From Ilyonectria destructans (Eukaryota; Ascomycota; Sordariomycetes; Hypocreales; Nectriaceae): DNA of 64,000 nucleotides. The notes under the pieces were generated by a model. It was given only the letters and a program-made list of their open reading frames with translations, had not been told where the DNA came from and did not search any database. Below, in pieces: positions 11,131-21,942 of the stretch (the first letter of the stretch is position 1; every line of letters begins with the position of its first letter). The position numbers and the translations under genes were made by a program. The stretch spans positions 3,224,001 to 3,288,000 of the forward strand of contig JAHEWK010000006.1 of assembly GCA_020740775.1 (NCBI GenBank), given 5' to 3'.

Positions 11131-12249
11131 TCATACCATAGTTCGGGGTGTTGTCCGGGGCACCATATCCTCGTAGCGGTTGGCAACCATCTCCAGGTCA
11201 TATGTATCCTTCTCGCGGAGAGATCCATGGTCGCCTGAGGCATATGCCCTTCCGCCGCCGGGGAGAGGTTGAGAAATTGCAAGGGGTGGTCCTCGCTGCC
11301 GTTGCTGCTCCTGCTTGCGTCTGCGTGATTTAAGGAGGAAGCAGATGGCGACCCCGATCAGAGCGACGGCGACGGCACCAACACCAACGCTGATACCGAT
11401 TTTAGCCGAGGAGGATAGTCCAGAGTTAGAGGAATCCTTGTCCTTCTCCGAATCATTCTTGTCCGCAGCAGAGGTTGCTGATGCGCCGGCGTCAGCATTA
11501 TCAGTAGTACCCGACGCAGTGGCAGCAGTTTTGGAGGCAGATTCAGTAGCCTGGGAATGATATTAGTGGTTTGTTTAGGGTTTGTCCATGTTGTCATGCT
11601 TACAGTCGCCTCGGCGGTGGTGGCCTCGGCGGTCTCAGAGGCCTGGGTAGATTCAGGTAGACTAGAGGCCGACGATGATTCCTCAGAAGACGAGCTAGCT
11701 TCGGTACTGGCAGGAGCTTCAGTGGATGACACGACGTCGGTGGGTGACGCCACTTCGGTGGTTGACGCCACTTCAGTAGATACGGCAGCCGTGGAAGAAG
11801 CAACCTCAGCGGTAGACACGGCAGGTGCAGAAGCAGAAGCCGATGGCAACGCAACGCCTTGGGAAGTCAGTTTTCTAGCCCAAGAACAAGAAACAGGCTT
11901 GTTGGCTTACCCGCGCAAAATTCGGAATTAAGATATTCGTTTGTTTCGGTGTCCAGAGCTTGACAACGGCCAGTCGAGCATTCTCGGACGCCGGTCACGA
12001 AAGAAGGGTTCACACAGAGACAAGCACCATCTTCGGCGCTGGTACAGCTGAAAGTGGTGAACTGGTCTCTAAGTTCATTGGTACATGCACCCTAGAAACG
12101 ATATCAGTAAGTATGGATGTGAGTGGGAGCGCGCGGTTGACTCCTTCTGTGCGGAGCTTGGATGGACTTACAATGCAGTCAGTGGCTGCCGACACGCCGA
12201 GAACATGCAGGGCGCCCAGCACACCTAGAGCAGAGAGCAAGAAGCGCAT
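11131..12249 (-). CDS. CFEM-domain, single-pass membrane protein
   Basis: Four exons, 12249-12172, 12091-11911, 11857-11604 and 11550-11131, give 310 residues. Residues 1-22 are a signal peptide (MRFLLSALGVLGALHVLGVSA). About 25-86 form a CFEM domain with eight cysteines spaced as in the family, including DCIGACTNELRDQF and DGACLCVNPSF. About 88-220 is a Ser/Thr/Ala-rich stalk with repeats of TEVAS type, likely O-glycosylated. One membrane helix lies at about 222-244 (GISVGVGAVAVALIGVAIC), followed by a KSRRRK stop-transfer and a 65-residue cytoplasmic tail with Tyr and Pro-Arg-Thr motifs. CFEM proteins bind haem or act at the fungal surface in adhesion and signalling. This one has a transmembrane anchor rather than a GPI signal, so it resembles a surface sensor. 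Ligand unknown. Confidence 0.88.
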
Positions 12250-12532
12250 CTTAACGGGCGGCAGAATGGATCGAGGTGGATAGAGATGGCGATGCGAACG
12301 CCGTAGGGTATCGGCGGGTAAAACGAATGTCTGTGGGTTTAAACGAGGGACGGGCGGGCCAGAGCCAAAGCCAGGACGAGTCCGGACAAGTCGATGGGAG
12401 CGACAGGAACGACGAAGACCAGAGACGACCAGCTGGATCCCAGGTTGGGGAGGTCAAGTAGAAAGCGAAAAATGAGAGTCGGTAGTGGTGGGACAAGGGC
12501 GGTCCAACGTGGCACACGATCCGTGCAGCAGG

Positions 12533-12565
12533 TGATGCAGTCGATGCAGGCGATGCAGTCGATGC
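12533..12565. repeat. 9-base tandem repeat, GATGCAGTC/GATGCAGGC
   Basis: Nearly four units of GATGCAGKC run in tandem in the CFEM upstream region. Confidence 0.8.
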
Positions 12566-13057
12566 CGGGTCGAATACGAAGAAATGGAGGCTGAAGAAGG
12601 GCCGGGATAGGTCGGCCAACAGCGTTCAAGGAATGACGAGGTAAGCTGAGGGAGGATTCGGAACGGCGAGTGAATGAAAGTATCGAATCGGTGACGTGGT
12701 AGGATGGAACAGGAACCTGGGACACCGAAGAGAGTGGCGGGAGTCCCAAGACGCGATCACCGAACCGGGGAAGGAAGAAGAAGGAGAGGAAGAAGACGAA
12801 AGGAACGTAGAAGAGGTTGAACAAGACGGTTGTAGAATGAATGGAGCCCAAGCGTGACCAGTGGGTTCGTGATGACGAGGATCACAAGAGAAAGACGTCG
12901 CAACAAAGGGAGATGAGGAATGAAGAAGAGACAGACTGGGTCAACGAGATCTCGGGGGCGGATGTGGAATTGAAGGGAATGGCGATATTATCCAGGGCAC
13001 CCTGGCGCTAGGTCCCTTGGTAGGTCACTCTTAGCGGGCTTAGGCGTTGGATCCGCC

Positions 13058-13078
13058 AGGTAGGTAGGTAGGTAGGTA
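13058..13078. repeat. AGGT microsatellite
   Basis: Five AGGT units in a row. Such runs are common in sordariomycete intergenic DNA as I recall. Confidence 0.85.
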
Positions 13079-14805
13079 CCCGGGGAGGCAAGTACCTCCT
13101 GCAGGTGCGGGCTCGGTACATGAGGAGAATTCCAGCCAGGGCGACCCGGCGGGGTGGGAGGGCTTGAGGGCTTGGATTGGATAGCGCTGGCGGCATATAC
13201 AGCACGCGACGGCCAGGGGGGGCTGAATGGAAGCCCTGGAAGCCCTGGAGCCGTTGGAGGCCTAGGCTTGAATTTGGGTGCCCTAGAAACGGCCCCTGTC
13301 CTCGTGCTGCGAGTCCCGGGAAGCCTCCGGTTTCCATTTTCCAAGGGCAGGAGGCATGCACAGTGCATAATCATCCGGGATGGAGTAAACCTGGCCACCC
13401 ATGCATCGTATTTCACTAATGACCGCCAGGCTGTATGCTCAAGTCCAGGATCCGAAAGCCCCGGATTGACGCGAATAGGGGCAGAAGCCAATAGCTGGCG
13501 GGTCCCGACCCCCTGACGCCGTGTAGAACGCCCCCGCAACACCACACCTTTGGCGGGTAAAACGTACTGTACCTAACCCACCTCGAACACAGTGCTACCT
13601 ATCTACCGACTCGGGTCTTGGTGCCGCCCGTGTTCTTGTGCTGCAGGCGCCTGCCACCCACATATCGTTTTAATGGGCACACACACTCGGGGTTTCATCA
13701 TTGCCTCGCTACTTCGTCGCCCAATTGCGCCTGTGATAACCGTCGGGCGCAGGTGGCGCAATGGCTTTGGATATATCGGGAGGCCAATACTACGTGGTGA
13801 GTGAGATGGCTCTCGGGTACGAGGTAGTATCCGTCCCTTTGTGCAGATAGCGGCAAGACGTGTCCCTGCCGTCTGCGAGTTAATTTACTCTAGGTGATGC
13901 AGGTCAGATGGCGCTGCCCCGATGCCCGAGGCAGACCGACTGACCGAATAGTCGGTGTTGGCAGCTGCAGCGACGAAACACTCGGTCATGCGTTATTCTA
14001 GCAGCGGTTGTATTACGATGGACACTGAAGACCCCAGCTAATTATAACCCCAGTGCGCGTCCTGGGATCCGGGGCCGCAGCCTATCAGCGGCGGGTGCGT
14101 CCCCAGAACGAGACAGGGTGGGCAGATGAAAATCCTAGGCCTGGTCGCCAGCCGCAATCCTTCGTCACCTCGCAGGTGGAGCATAATAAGTCTGTTCAGC
14201 TGCCAGATGGGGAGTTCCATGTCGGCGGGAGAATGAAGGATGCCAATGCTCTGCCTCATCATCTCTCTCACGGACGTCGCCGGACTGGGGAGCACGTAGG
14301 GGAACCGGACAGGGCTCGGGCTCCCTCTAGCCCTCCTAGGGCACTACTACGCGTTGAGTGTAAAGCCTCACGCAATCTCCCTCCGACGTTTAGTAGTTCC
14401 GATCAGGTCAGGTTTGGGGCACTGGCGGTCAAACCAACAGGTGGTTTCGGAGGGAAAGGCGCAGACAGCGCAGCACGTATCATGTGCATGCAAAGATAGT
14501 TCCGTGTATGCACCCGCCGGCAGTGATCGCCCTCCTTTCCCTTGCGTCTAAAACATGAGATCTAAGTCGACCGTTGACTTGCGCCATGGGTTTGCATGTG
14601 GAGCGTTCCGGATCGGCATCAGGGATCATCCCGTCGAGCAATGCACGTTGGCAGGAGAAAGGAAACAAAAATATTTATACGATGTTGGGTCGCTAATATT
14701 ACTAAGACGAGAGCCCTAGCCAGTCCTGCTCGATAAAAGCTCGAATAGGTCGGTGTCACATTGCTGAAATGCCGAAAGGGAGATGCGCAGAGATCTAAGC
14801 AATCG

Positions 14806-14823
14806 GTACTCCGTACGGAGTAC
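14806..14823. repeat. perfect 18-bp palindrome
   Basis: GTACTCCGTACGGAGTAC equals its own reverse complement. It is followed within a few bases by another TTCGTAC. It could form a hairpin or bind a dimeric factor. No target-site duplications were seen around it. Confidence 0.9.
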
Positions 14824-16445
14824 TTCGTACTAGGTAACAGAGTCATTTGCTCGCAGTAACCTCCATCATTTTCCGTTTCATGTGTGTCTTGACGATGTTG
14901 GTGCGGATCAATGCAGAACCAACCCAGGCGCGCAGAACGGCCGCTAGGTCTAGCGTGAAACAATAGCCCGGCTCCCACCTCCTCGCATCTTCCCCGCTAC
15001 CGGTACGGCGATACGCTGGGATCACGCACAGTGAGTGAGTGGGCTGTGCGCAGGCAGCGAGTGCTCCAAAGGCGGCCTCTGTATGGTCTTGATCAATTGC
15101 ATCTCGGTTCGTCTCATCTGGAGTGGTCGCTCGAGGTTGCTATTCTAGACTCCACATCCACAGTTGCAGTCCCAGATCTACATCGCATGTTAAAGAATGC
15201 CATGGTCGCTGCGCTGGTTCTTCTAAAGCGCTGAGAGAAGGGGCATGAGAGTATTTTTGGGCGCAAAGCGGGTTCCACCACCAGCCTGGGATAATCGATA
15301 GCAAGGAGCGTCGCATACGAAGTACATCTCATTAGAATCTTGGCAGAGAAACCCAACCAGCGACCCGACGGCTTCCGTGTCAGAATCCCCATCAGAATTT
15401 CAACTTCCGCGTTCCCTAATCTCATTTCCTAACATACGTAAGCAGCGCATCGACATCCCGACGTATTACCAGATGGACCCTCATCGAATGGATCTCTCTG
15501 CATCGTAGAGCTGAGAAACCGGTCCCAGGTTGACTCAAGCCAACCTGGTCACTATCGGTATAATTTCCAGAAAATCGCTCGCCAAGGCACAGCCCGAGCG
15601 AAACCCATCAGCCAAGAATCTTCACCATCCAACTTCACCATGCATTATATCAAATTTCGATCTTTCCCAGGAGAAGGGTTCTTCCCGCTGGTCGTGTTGC
15701 AGAATAAGCCCCTACGTCTCCGATCTGATGAACCCCCCTGACTTTCGCGTGAATGGTCTTAAGACAGGGCTATGAATACTACGAAGTACAAGGACATCCA
15801 GATCTCGGAACGAAGCGAATCCGATGGCGCCAATGAACCCAATATCGCCCTGACATACTTGATGCTCGGATTCGGATTCCTAAATGGCTTGCTCGGACCT
15901 TAACTTGGGGGCATTGTCGGCTTTTGCGCCACGAGATTCAATAGGCGGCATCCAGAGCTGGTCCCGTTATTGCGTCAGTCGGTCCGCTGCAACCGACCTA
16001 TTAATTCAGTATGGCGGGGAGGATATTGACACGACTCCCAACGGCCCAGGAGTGACCAAATCGAGATACTTGGTGGAAAAACAGGAGTGCTTGATACGAA
16101 TTTTCCATACAGACGCGGGCCTCAGGTCGTAGACGACGCCATGTAGGTCTAAAATGTTGTGCCCGTTTAGATGCGCCCGTCAAGCAACCTTGGTAGATGG
16201 TGGTCGTGTGTTGGCCAAGCATTGTTTTACATTGGCTTGCGTATCTCTCCTCCTCTATCAGAATGTAACCATCCTCTCAGGCTCGTCGGGTCTGAACAGG
16301 GCAACACAGCCCAGACGGGGTGGCATCCCTAGGTCGTCCACATAAAGCTTACATATTGGTGCACCAGACGTGACGTTCTCACACCACAAGGTCAACAACC
16401 GATGGCCAAGGAGTCACGGGATCGTTAGATCCATATCTGGTCTAA

Positions 16446-16470
16446 CCCCCCCCCCCCCCCCCCCCCCCCC
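16446..16470. repeat. homopolymer run of 25 C
   Basis: An uninterrupted C run. Its length is likely unreliable in sequencing and may be a slippage or assembly artefact. Confidence 0.9.
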
Positions 16471-16777
16471 AAGGTGATGGGAATAACAGCTCGGGGATAA
16501 TTAGCCCTCGCACCAGTATCTGCACCAAGAGAACAGCCGAGCTTGGGTCTAGACCGTCCGCTGACCCATCCTGTTAGAGAAATGATCGGCAGTCGTATCA
16601 CTGTCCTCGCGAGCGAAGAACCAAGGTCCAATTTTGGGCCCGGACCGGGGAGCCGGAGTCCGAATAGGGTGCGGATGAAGGAGAGATGAGCAATCCAGAA
16701 GCAGGGAGTTAGCAATCAAGGAAGTTCGTAACGCTCTTAGGAAAGCCAAAGCATCCATATTTTCGGGTTGAAGAGAT

Positions 16778-16798
16778 AAAAAAAAAAAAAAAAAAAAA
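16778..16798. repeat. homopolymer run of 21 A
   Basis: An uninterrupted A run about 300 bp after the C run. No retroelement tail signature, target-site duplication or upstream gene body was seen. Confidence 0.9.
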
Positions 16799-17782
16799 GG
16801 TAGCATTGCGAAGGGGCGAGCAGACAAAATAAACATGGAGGAGCCCGTGCGGATTGTTCTAGGCCTTGAGAGACTGCACCGTTGGCGCTCGGCATTACAT
16901 CATATGACGCGCTTCGAAAATGAAAGATGGCGGGGGGCTGGCGCCGCTGACACATATTCACTGTTGACCAAGCTCTCCTCCAATCTGCTAATTGGAAAGG
17001 GTTATTGAACCGTTCAGACAGCCGTTGTAAAGAACCCGACAAGAAAGAATACTAATAATTCCTTCTTCTTACCGAGGCGTCTCTGTCTACTTACAGCCCT
17101 CCGCAATGGTACCTACCTAATGTACGGTATATGAAGCCCCCACTCAATGGTCTAAGGCACGAATGTATGCCATGCGGGTCAAGTGCGCGCATCAATTTGA
17201 AAGACATTGAAATAATCGTCTATTAAGAGCCGCGCCTTGTTGTTCTTCTAGATTTATAAGGTTGAGTAACGAAGCAAGCAAGATGTTTGGGGCCTGGAGT
17301 GGCACGTCAAGGTACCTTGTACTATAAAACACGACACCAGCGCAGCGTAATGTGGAGCGCGTGCTCCTTCCACTGCCTGTTCAACGTCGATCCTTATTTT
17401 TTTTCTGGGTTGAACTCCCGCTCTCGCACTTCGCCCACACACCCACACCAACAGATGAACGCACTTTGTGTTCACCAGCTCTACTGCACACACATCAGAG
17501 CCTTGCAGCCAGTCCTGGAGACAGGCGCTAACTATCCGGCGCCGTTTACTGGCTGCTGATCACTCAAACAAACAGGCCCTCGCGCCAACCACATCGGGTG
17601 GATCCTCGCCCTCTGACTCCAACTTCCTCTGTCGCAACAACGATCTTTCTCCAATTTGGGATACCCTCAATATCGCGACCGTCGCCTGCCTGCGAAGCAA
17701 CCCCGTCTAACATCCGCCGTCCGCGGGCCCCCGTTCTCCATCCGCTATCCAGCAATCCGCATCCAAATCTCGCCCCTGTCAT

Positions 17783-20700
17783 ATGGCCATGGCAAACATG
17801 GCCAACATGGCCAAGCCCGTCGGCGAAGACGGCTGGCTCGCATACCTCGAAGAGACCATCCGAAACGCCTCCGACCTCGAAAATCGCGTCCATACCGTTG
17901 AGCAATACAAACGCGCCGTTGCCGCCGAGCCCGGCAGCTTGCGCATCTGGCTCTCTTACTGCGACTACTTCTGGTCACTCTGGGAGGCTACCCAGGCCCT
18001 CGCCAGTGATGGCTGGACCGATGAGGAGCGCATGATGGGTCGCGAGCTGTTCTCCTTTGGCGCTGCTCTTGATCTGTGGCAGCAAGGCTACGAGGCTATT
18101 CAATACCGCCTCAACGACAGCCACCTGCTCTGGGATCGCTGGGTCTCTCTCGAAATGGAGCTGCTCTCCACGACGCGCACCCCCGAGGGCATCAAGCGAA
18201 TCACCCATCTCTACTGCGATCGCTTACAGACACCCCACCTGACCTGGGAAGAGACCTCTCAAAACTACTCCAACTTCCTATCAAATTATAACCCTGACGC
18301 CTGGTTAGACTCAATGAAAGATGTCACCAACAATGCCCAGGAGGTCAATCGTCTCATCGCTGCTCGCGATCCCTTTGAACTCAAACTCAAGAAAGCATTT
18401 TCTGACGGTGACGTCGAAGCTCAGAAGGATGCCATGACGGAATATCTGGACTGGGAAATGCTTCAGAGCAGGCGCAGTAATGACTACCCCAAAATTGGCA
18501 TCGACATATGTCGCGGCCTCTACGCCCGAGCCCTCACTGGTGTTCTCGCCACCGACCAGGCCACCTGGTACAGGTATATCGTCTTTCTTTCGTCCTCCAA
18601 CTCCGACCTGCAGGCCCCCGGGAACTTGCTCGATGTTCTTCGCAGAGCAGTTCAACGCTGTCCTTGGTCAGGGCGTTTGTGGAACAGGTATATCCTTTGC
18701 GCTGAGGAGACCAAGCTGCCCTTCGCCGAGATTGAATCCATCAAGCACACTGCGACCAATGAGAGCCAGATTCTCAGGGACGGAATGGAGGGCATGATCG
18801 GAATGTATGAGGCGTGGTGCGGTTTTCTGAAGCGGACAGCCATGGATGTCACTGCCACAGACGAATCCGTCGATCTCGCCGATGTTGGCCTGAGTGCGGC
18901 GCTGGAGGACGTCACCATCATCGGTCGAAGACTTTACGGGAAGGACTTTCAAGGCGACCCCAAGTTTCGACTCGAACGTATATACATCCAGTACCTGACT
19001 GAGAAGAAGGGCGCCATCGATGAGGCCAGAGCCCAGTGGAACAAGTTGGCTGCGGTCCAGATCCATGCCAACAACAACGACTTTTGGTTCAGATATTACA
19101 TGTGGGAGATGCTGATCTTCTCATCAACGAGCGTCCAAGAAACTCGGAGCCCGACGCCCTTGTCTGCCAACGCCAGTTTCCGGACCCCGTCATTGGCAAC
19201 CGCCGTTCTCGTCCGGGCTGTCTCGCGGAAAACCATCGACTGGCCAGAAAAGGTTTTAGAAGTTTATATGCAACATTGCAATGATTATGAACCACCACTC
19301 TCGGTTCGGAAAGCGGCTGATCGAGCGCACAAAACCGAGGAAGCACTCAACAAACGCCGGGCCCACGAAGAAAAGGAAAAGGCTGCCCAGTATGCGGCGT
19401 ATTACCGTGCGCAGGAAGCGCAGGTCTCAACTGAGGAGGCAGACCCCCATCAGGGCTCCAAGCGGAAACGTGAATCCGTTCCGCCTACCCAGGACGAAAA
19501 TACCAGTACCAGCAAGCGACAGAAGAGTGACGTTGACGACAATGCATCCCAGACTTCTGCAACACAGGATCTCAAGAGGGACCGGGAAAACTCGACCATC
19601 ATCGTGACCAATCTCCCTAGCGATGTTGCTCAGACCAAGGTTCGGCAATACTTCAAAGACTACGGACACATCAAGAACGTCACAGCTCTGGTGCAGGACA
19701 GCGATGGTAGATCCTCAACGGCCCTGATTGAGTTCTCCACGCCCGAGGAAGCCCAATCTGCGTTGCTCCGAGATGGCAAATACTTTGAGCAATCGCAGCT
19801 TAGTGTCAGGTCGGGATATGACCTGACTGTCTACGTCGCCAACTACCCGCCAGCGGCGGATGCAAAATACATTCGTCAACTATTCAAAGATTGTGGAGAA
19901 ATCCTCAGCATCCGCTGGCCGAATCTGCAGGCCAATACCCGTCGTCGGTTTTGCTACATTTCGTTCCGTGATCGGGAAGCTTCAGGCAAGGCCGTCAAGA
20001 AAGAGGGCACCGTGCTCGACGGCCAGTACAAGCTGTTAGCCAAGTACTCGGACCCGAGTCACAAGAAATCACGCGATGGGGCGCTTGCAGCAGGCCGAGA
20101 AATTCACATTAACAACCTCGACCGAGCCGTTTCCGAATCCGACTTGAGACAAGTCTTTTCCCAGTATGGCAAGATCACTAGGGTCAACGTGCCACAGACT
20201 TTGGCAGGCAATAACCGAGGCTTCGCTTTTATTGACTTCTCAACCAAGGAAGAGGCGGAGAAGGCGGTTGCAGAGACGAACAACACCAAGTTCCGCAGGA
20301 ACTTTCTTGAGGTCGCGCTGTCGAAAGAGACCAAGTTCAAGCCCACTGCCAGAACCGTTACCGCCGGGCGCGAGTCAGCCTCTCCCGCACCTACCGCTAC
20401 TCGCGATGATGAGGGAGATGAAATAATTCTTGATGCCCCAAGTGACAACCAGAACAAGCCTACCGCTGCCGAGATCTTAAGCCGTACGATTGCACTAATG
20501 GGCCTTCCCGATACGGTCAATGATGCGCGTGTCCGAGCCCTTGTTGAACCCATGGGTGATATTGTCCAGCTTATTCTACAGCCAGCTCACGGTGGCGCCA
20601 AGATTGAATTTGCGGACGCTGCCAACGCCGGGAAAGCGGCCCTCCAACTCAATGGCATGGAATATGAGGGTTCCAAGTTGCGCACCGGTTCCGTCGATGA

Positions 20701-21139
20701 GCTGCGACATGCAAAGGCCGAGCGCCGTTTAGATAGCATTGTCTACGGGTCCAAGGGGTCCACCTCCAAGGGCACCAACTCCAAGGAGACCACCTCCAAG
20801 GATGCCGCCACCAAGAGCATCGTGTCCATGGGCCTGATGCCTCCGCCAACAACCATTCGCCGACCGGTTGCGGGCCAGGCTCGTCCCCGGCGTGGGCTAG
20901 GGTTCGCTAGGCCTGCAGCTTCCGCAGCATCCAAGAATGGCACAGAAACCAACGGGGCACCAGCGGCGAAGAAAAGCAATGCTGATTTCAGGGCCTTGTT
21001 TGTTCCTGCTGGGAAGGGTGGTGCCAAGGAGCAAAACAAGGACCAACCCGAGGATCAAACCAAGGACCAAACTGAGAGCCAGACCGAGGAGAAGGCCAAG
21101 GACCAGGTTGTGGAGCCGAGCAAGGATGAGGAAAAGTAA
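17783..21139 (+). CDS. PRP24: U4/U6 snRNP recycling factor, PRP24/SART3 family
   Basis: A single exon encodes 1118 residues. The first 500 residues are helical HAT repeats (for example YCDYFWSLWEATQAL and FLSSSNSDLQAPGNLLDVLRRAVQRC). A charged linker follows, then four RRM domains beginning near residues 603 (IIVTNLPSD), 684 (LTVYVANYP), 772 (IHINNLDRAV) and 903 (IALMGLPDTV). Near residue 1068 the sequence KSNADFRALFVP matches the C-terminal LSm-binding motif of Prp24/SART3. The protein anneals U4 and U6 snRNAs when the tri-snRNP is rebuilt after splicing. Tandem Ser-Lys-Thr and Lys-Asp-Gln repeats near the end are low complexity. The start could also be one of the Mets within the first ten codons (MAMANMANMA). 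Confidence 0.92.
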   Translation: MAMANMANMAKPVGEDGWLAYLEETIRNASDLENRVHTVEQYKRAVAAEPGSLRIWLSYCDYFWSLWEATQALASDGWTDEERMMGRELFSFGAALDLWQQGYEAIQYRLNDSHLLWDRWVSLEMELLSTTRTPEGIKRITHLYCDRLQTPHLTWEETSQNYSNFLSNYNPDAWLDSMKDVTNNAQEVNRLIAARDPFELKLKKAFSDGDVEAQKDAMTEYLDWEMLQSRRSNDYPKIGIDICRGLYARALTGVLATDQATWYRYIVFLSSSNSDLQAPGNLLDVLRRAVQRCPWSGRLWNRYILCAEETKLPFAEIESIKHTATNESQILRDGMEGMIGMYEAWCGFLKRTAMDVTATDESVDLADVGLSAALEDVTIIGRRLYGKDFQGDPKFRLERIYIQYLTEKKGAIDEARAQWNKLAAVQIHANNNDFWFRYYMWEMLIFSSTSVQETRSPTPLSANASFRTPSLATAVLVRAVSRKTIDWPEKVLEVYMQHCNDYEPPLSVRKAADRAHKTEEALNKRRAHEEKEKAAQYAAYYRAQEAQVSTEEADPHQGSKRKRESVPPTQDENTSTSKRQKSDVDDNASQTSATQDLKRDRENSTIIVTNLPSDVAQTKVRQYFKDYGHIKNVTALVQDSDGRSSTALIEFSTPEEAQSALLRDGKYFEQSQLSVRSGYDLTVYVANYPPAADAKYIRQLFKDCGEILSIRWPNLQANTRRRFCYISFRDREASGKAVKKEGTVLDGQYKLLAKYSDPSHKKSRDGALAAGREIHINNLDRAVSESDLRQVFSQYGKITRVNVPQTLAGNNRGFAFIDFSTKEEAEKAVAETNNTKFRRNFLEVALSKETKFKPTARTVTAGRESASPAPTATRDDEGDEIILDAPSDNQNKPTAAEILSRTIALMGLPDTVNDARVRALVEPMGDIVQLILQPAHGGAKIEFADAANAGKAALQLNGMEYEGSKLRTGSVDELRHAKAERRLDSIVYGSKGSTSKGTNSKETTSKDAATKSIVSMGLMPPPTTIRRPVAGQARPRRGLGFARPAASAASKNGTETNGAPAAKKSNADFRALFVPAGKGGAKEQNKDQPEDQTKDQTESQTEEKAKDQVVEPSKDEEK

Positions 21140-21942
21140 TGTGTCCGTGATCTCTGTTTATTTGGCAGAGTCATATCGTGTAGCATAATTGGCGTATCAC
21201 GAGGGTGCAATATCCAGGAAGAGGGAAAGGCATGTGCATGTACTATTAGAAGCGGTTCGGGGAGTCTAGTTTTTCTTTCAGCCTCCTTTCTCGGCCTTTG
21301 CTTGATTGTATGGTGTCCAGCAAATTGAAGGTTGCATTTAAAGGTGGAGAGGTCGATGACACTTCGGTCACCGGCCAAGTGAATGGTTGCTTGAGGGGTT
21401 GAATGGCATTGGCTCTTAACTCCAGTAAGGGATACCTATGTATGTAAATGGATTGATTTATCCTCGCAAAACGATCCTGTCAGCTAGGAGAGCAACTGTT
21501 TGGGTCTTGAGGGACTTCATGTCCGCCGCATTCAAGGCCTCAAACTTCAGTGAACCTTCAAGCCGATATCCCAGGGAACTAGTCTTCGTTCATGACCAAG
21601 TCTGTACAGTTAAGGAGCAATTAAGGAGAGGTTTAAGCTGGTATGCGCTTCTACTCTTAGCACATTCATCCCTATTCCAGACACGAACCAGCAACAAAGT
21701 TGTTGTCTGGATCGTCCGGCTTACATATGCTGGCCCCCTGCCAGTTCCTATTCTATGCGATAAGTTGTATGGAAGACCCTGCCGTGCTATGATTAAACCT
21801 CAACCTACCATGTGCAAACGTGTACAATGTATCCTCCGTGGTACGAGCCACCCCGTCTATCTATCCCTGTATGCTCCGAGATGCTCCGGTGATATTGGTG
21901 TCGTCCAGCAAATAACCCAGCCAGTTGATCACACCATGTCCC
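21140..21942. other. intergenic region, convergent 3' ends
   Basis: Lies between the PRP24 stop and the helicase stop. The 186-codon + strand ORF at 21438-21998 runs into the antisense of the helicase's last exon and shows no domain; not a gene in my view. Confidence 0.5.

Larger units (their letters stand above)
12250..17782. other. 5.5 kb gene-poor region
   Basis: No ORF here forms a convincing gene on either strand, alone or spliced. The part next to the CFEM gene (12250-12950) is its upstream region. Distinct elements are a 9-base tandem repeat at 12533-12565, an AGGT repeat at 13058-13078, a perfect 18-bp palindrome at 14806-14823, a C run at 16446-16470 and an A run at 16778-16798. Possible contents are unannotated non-coding RNA, decayed genes or a long regulatory region; I cannot choose between them. 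Confidence 0.5.

Noticed and set aside
12339..12851. 170-codon - strand ORF with hydrophobic start
   Set aside because: Lies just upstream of the CFEM gene; its Phe/Leu/Ser-rich composition fits a pyrimidine-rich leader read on that strand.
14053..14499. 148-codon + strand ORF in the gene-poor block
   Set aside because: No recognisable motif and overlapping ORFs in other frames of similar quality.
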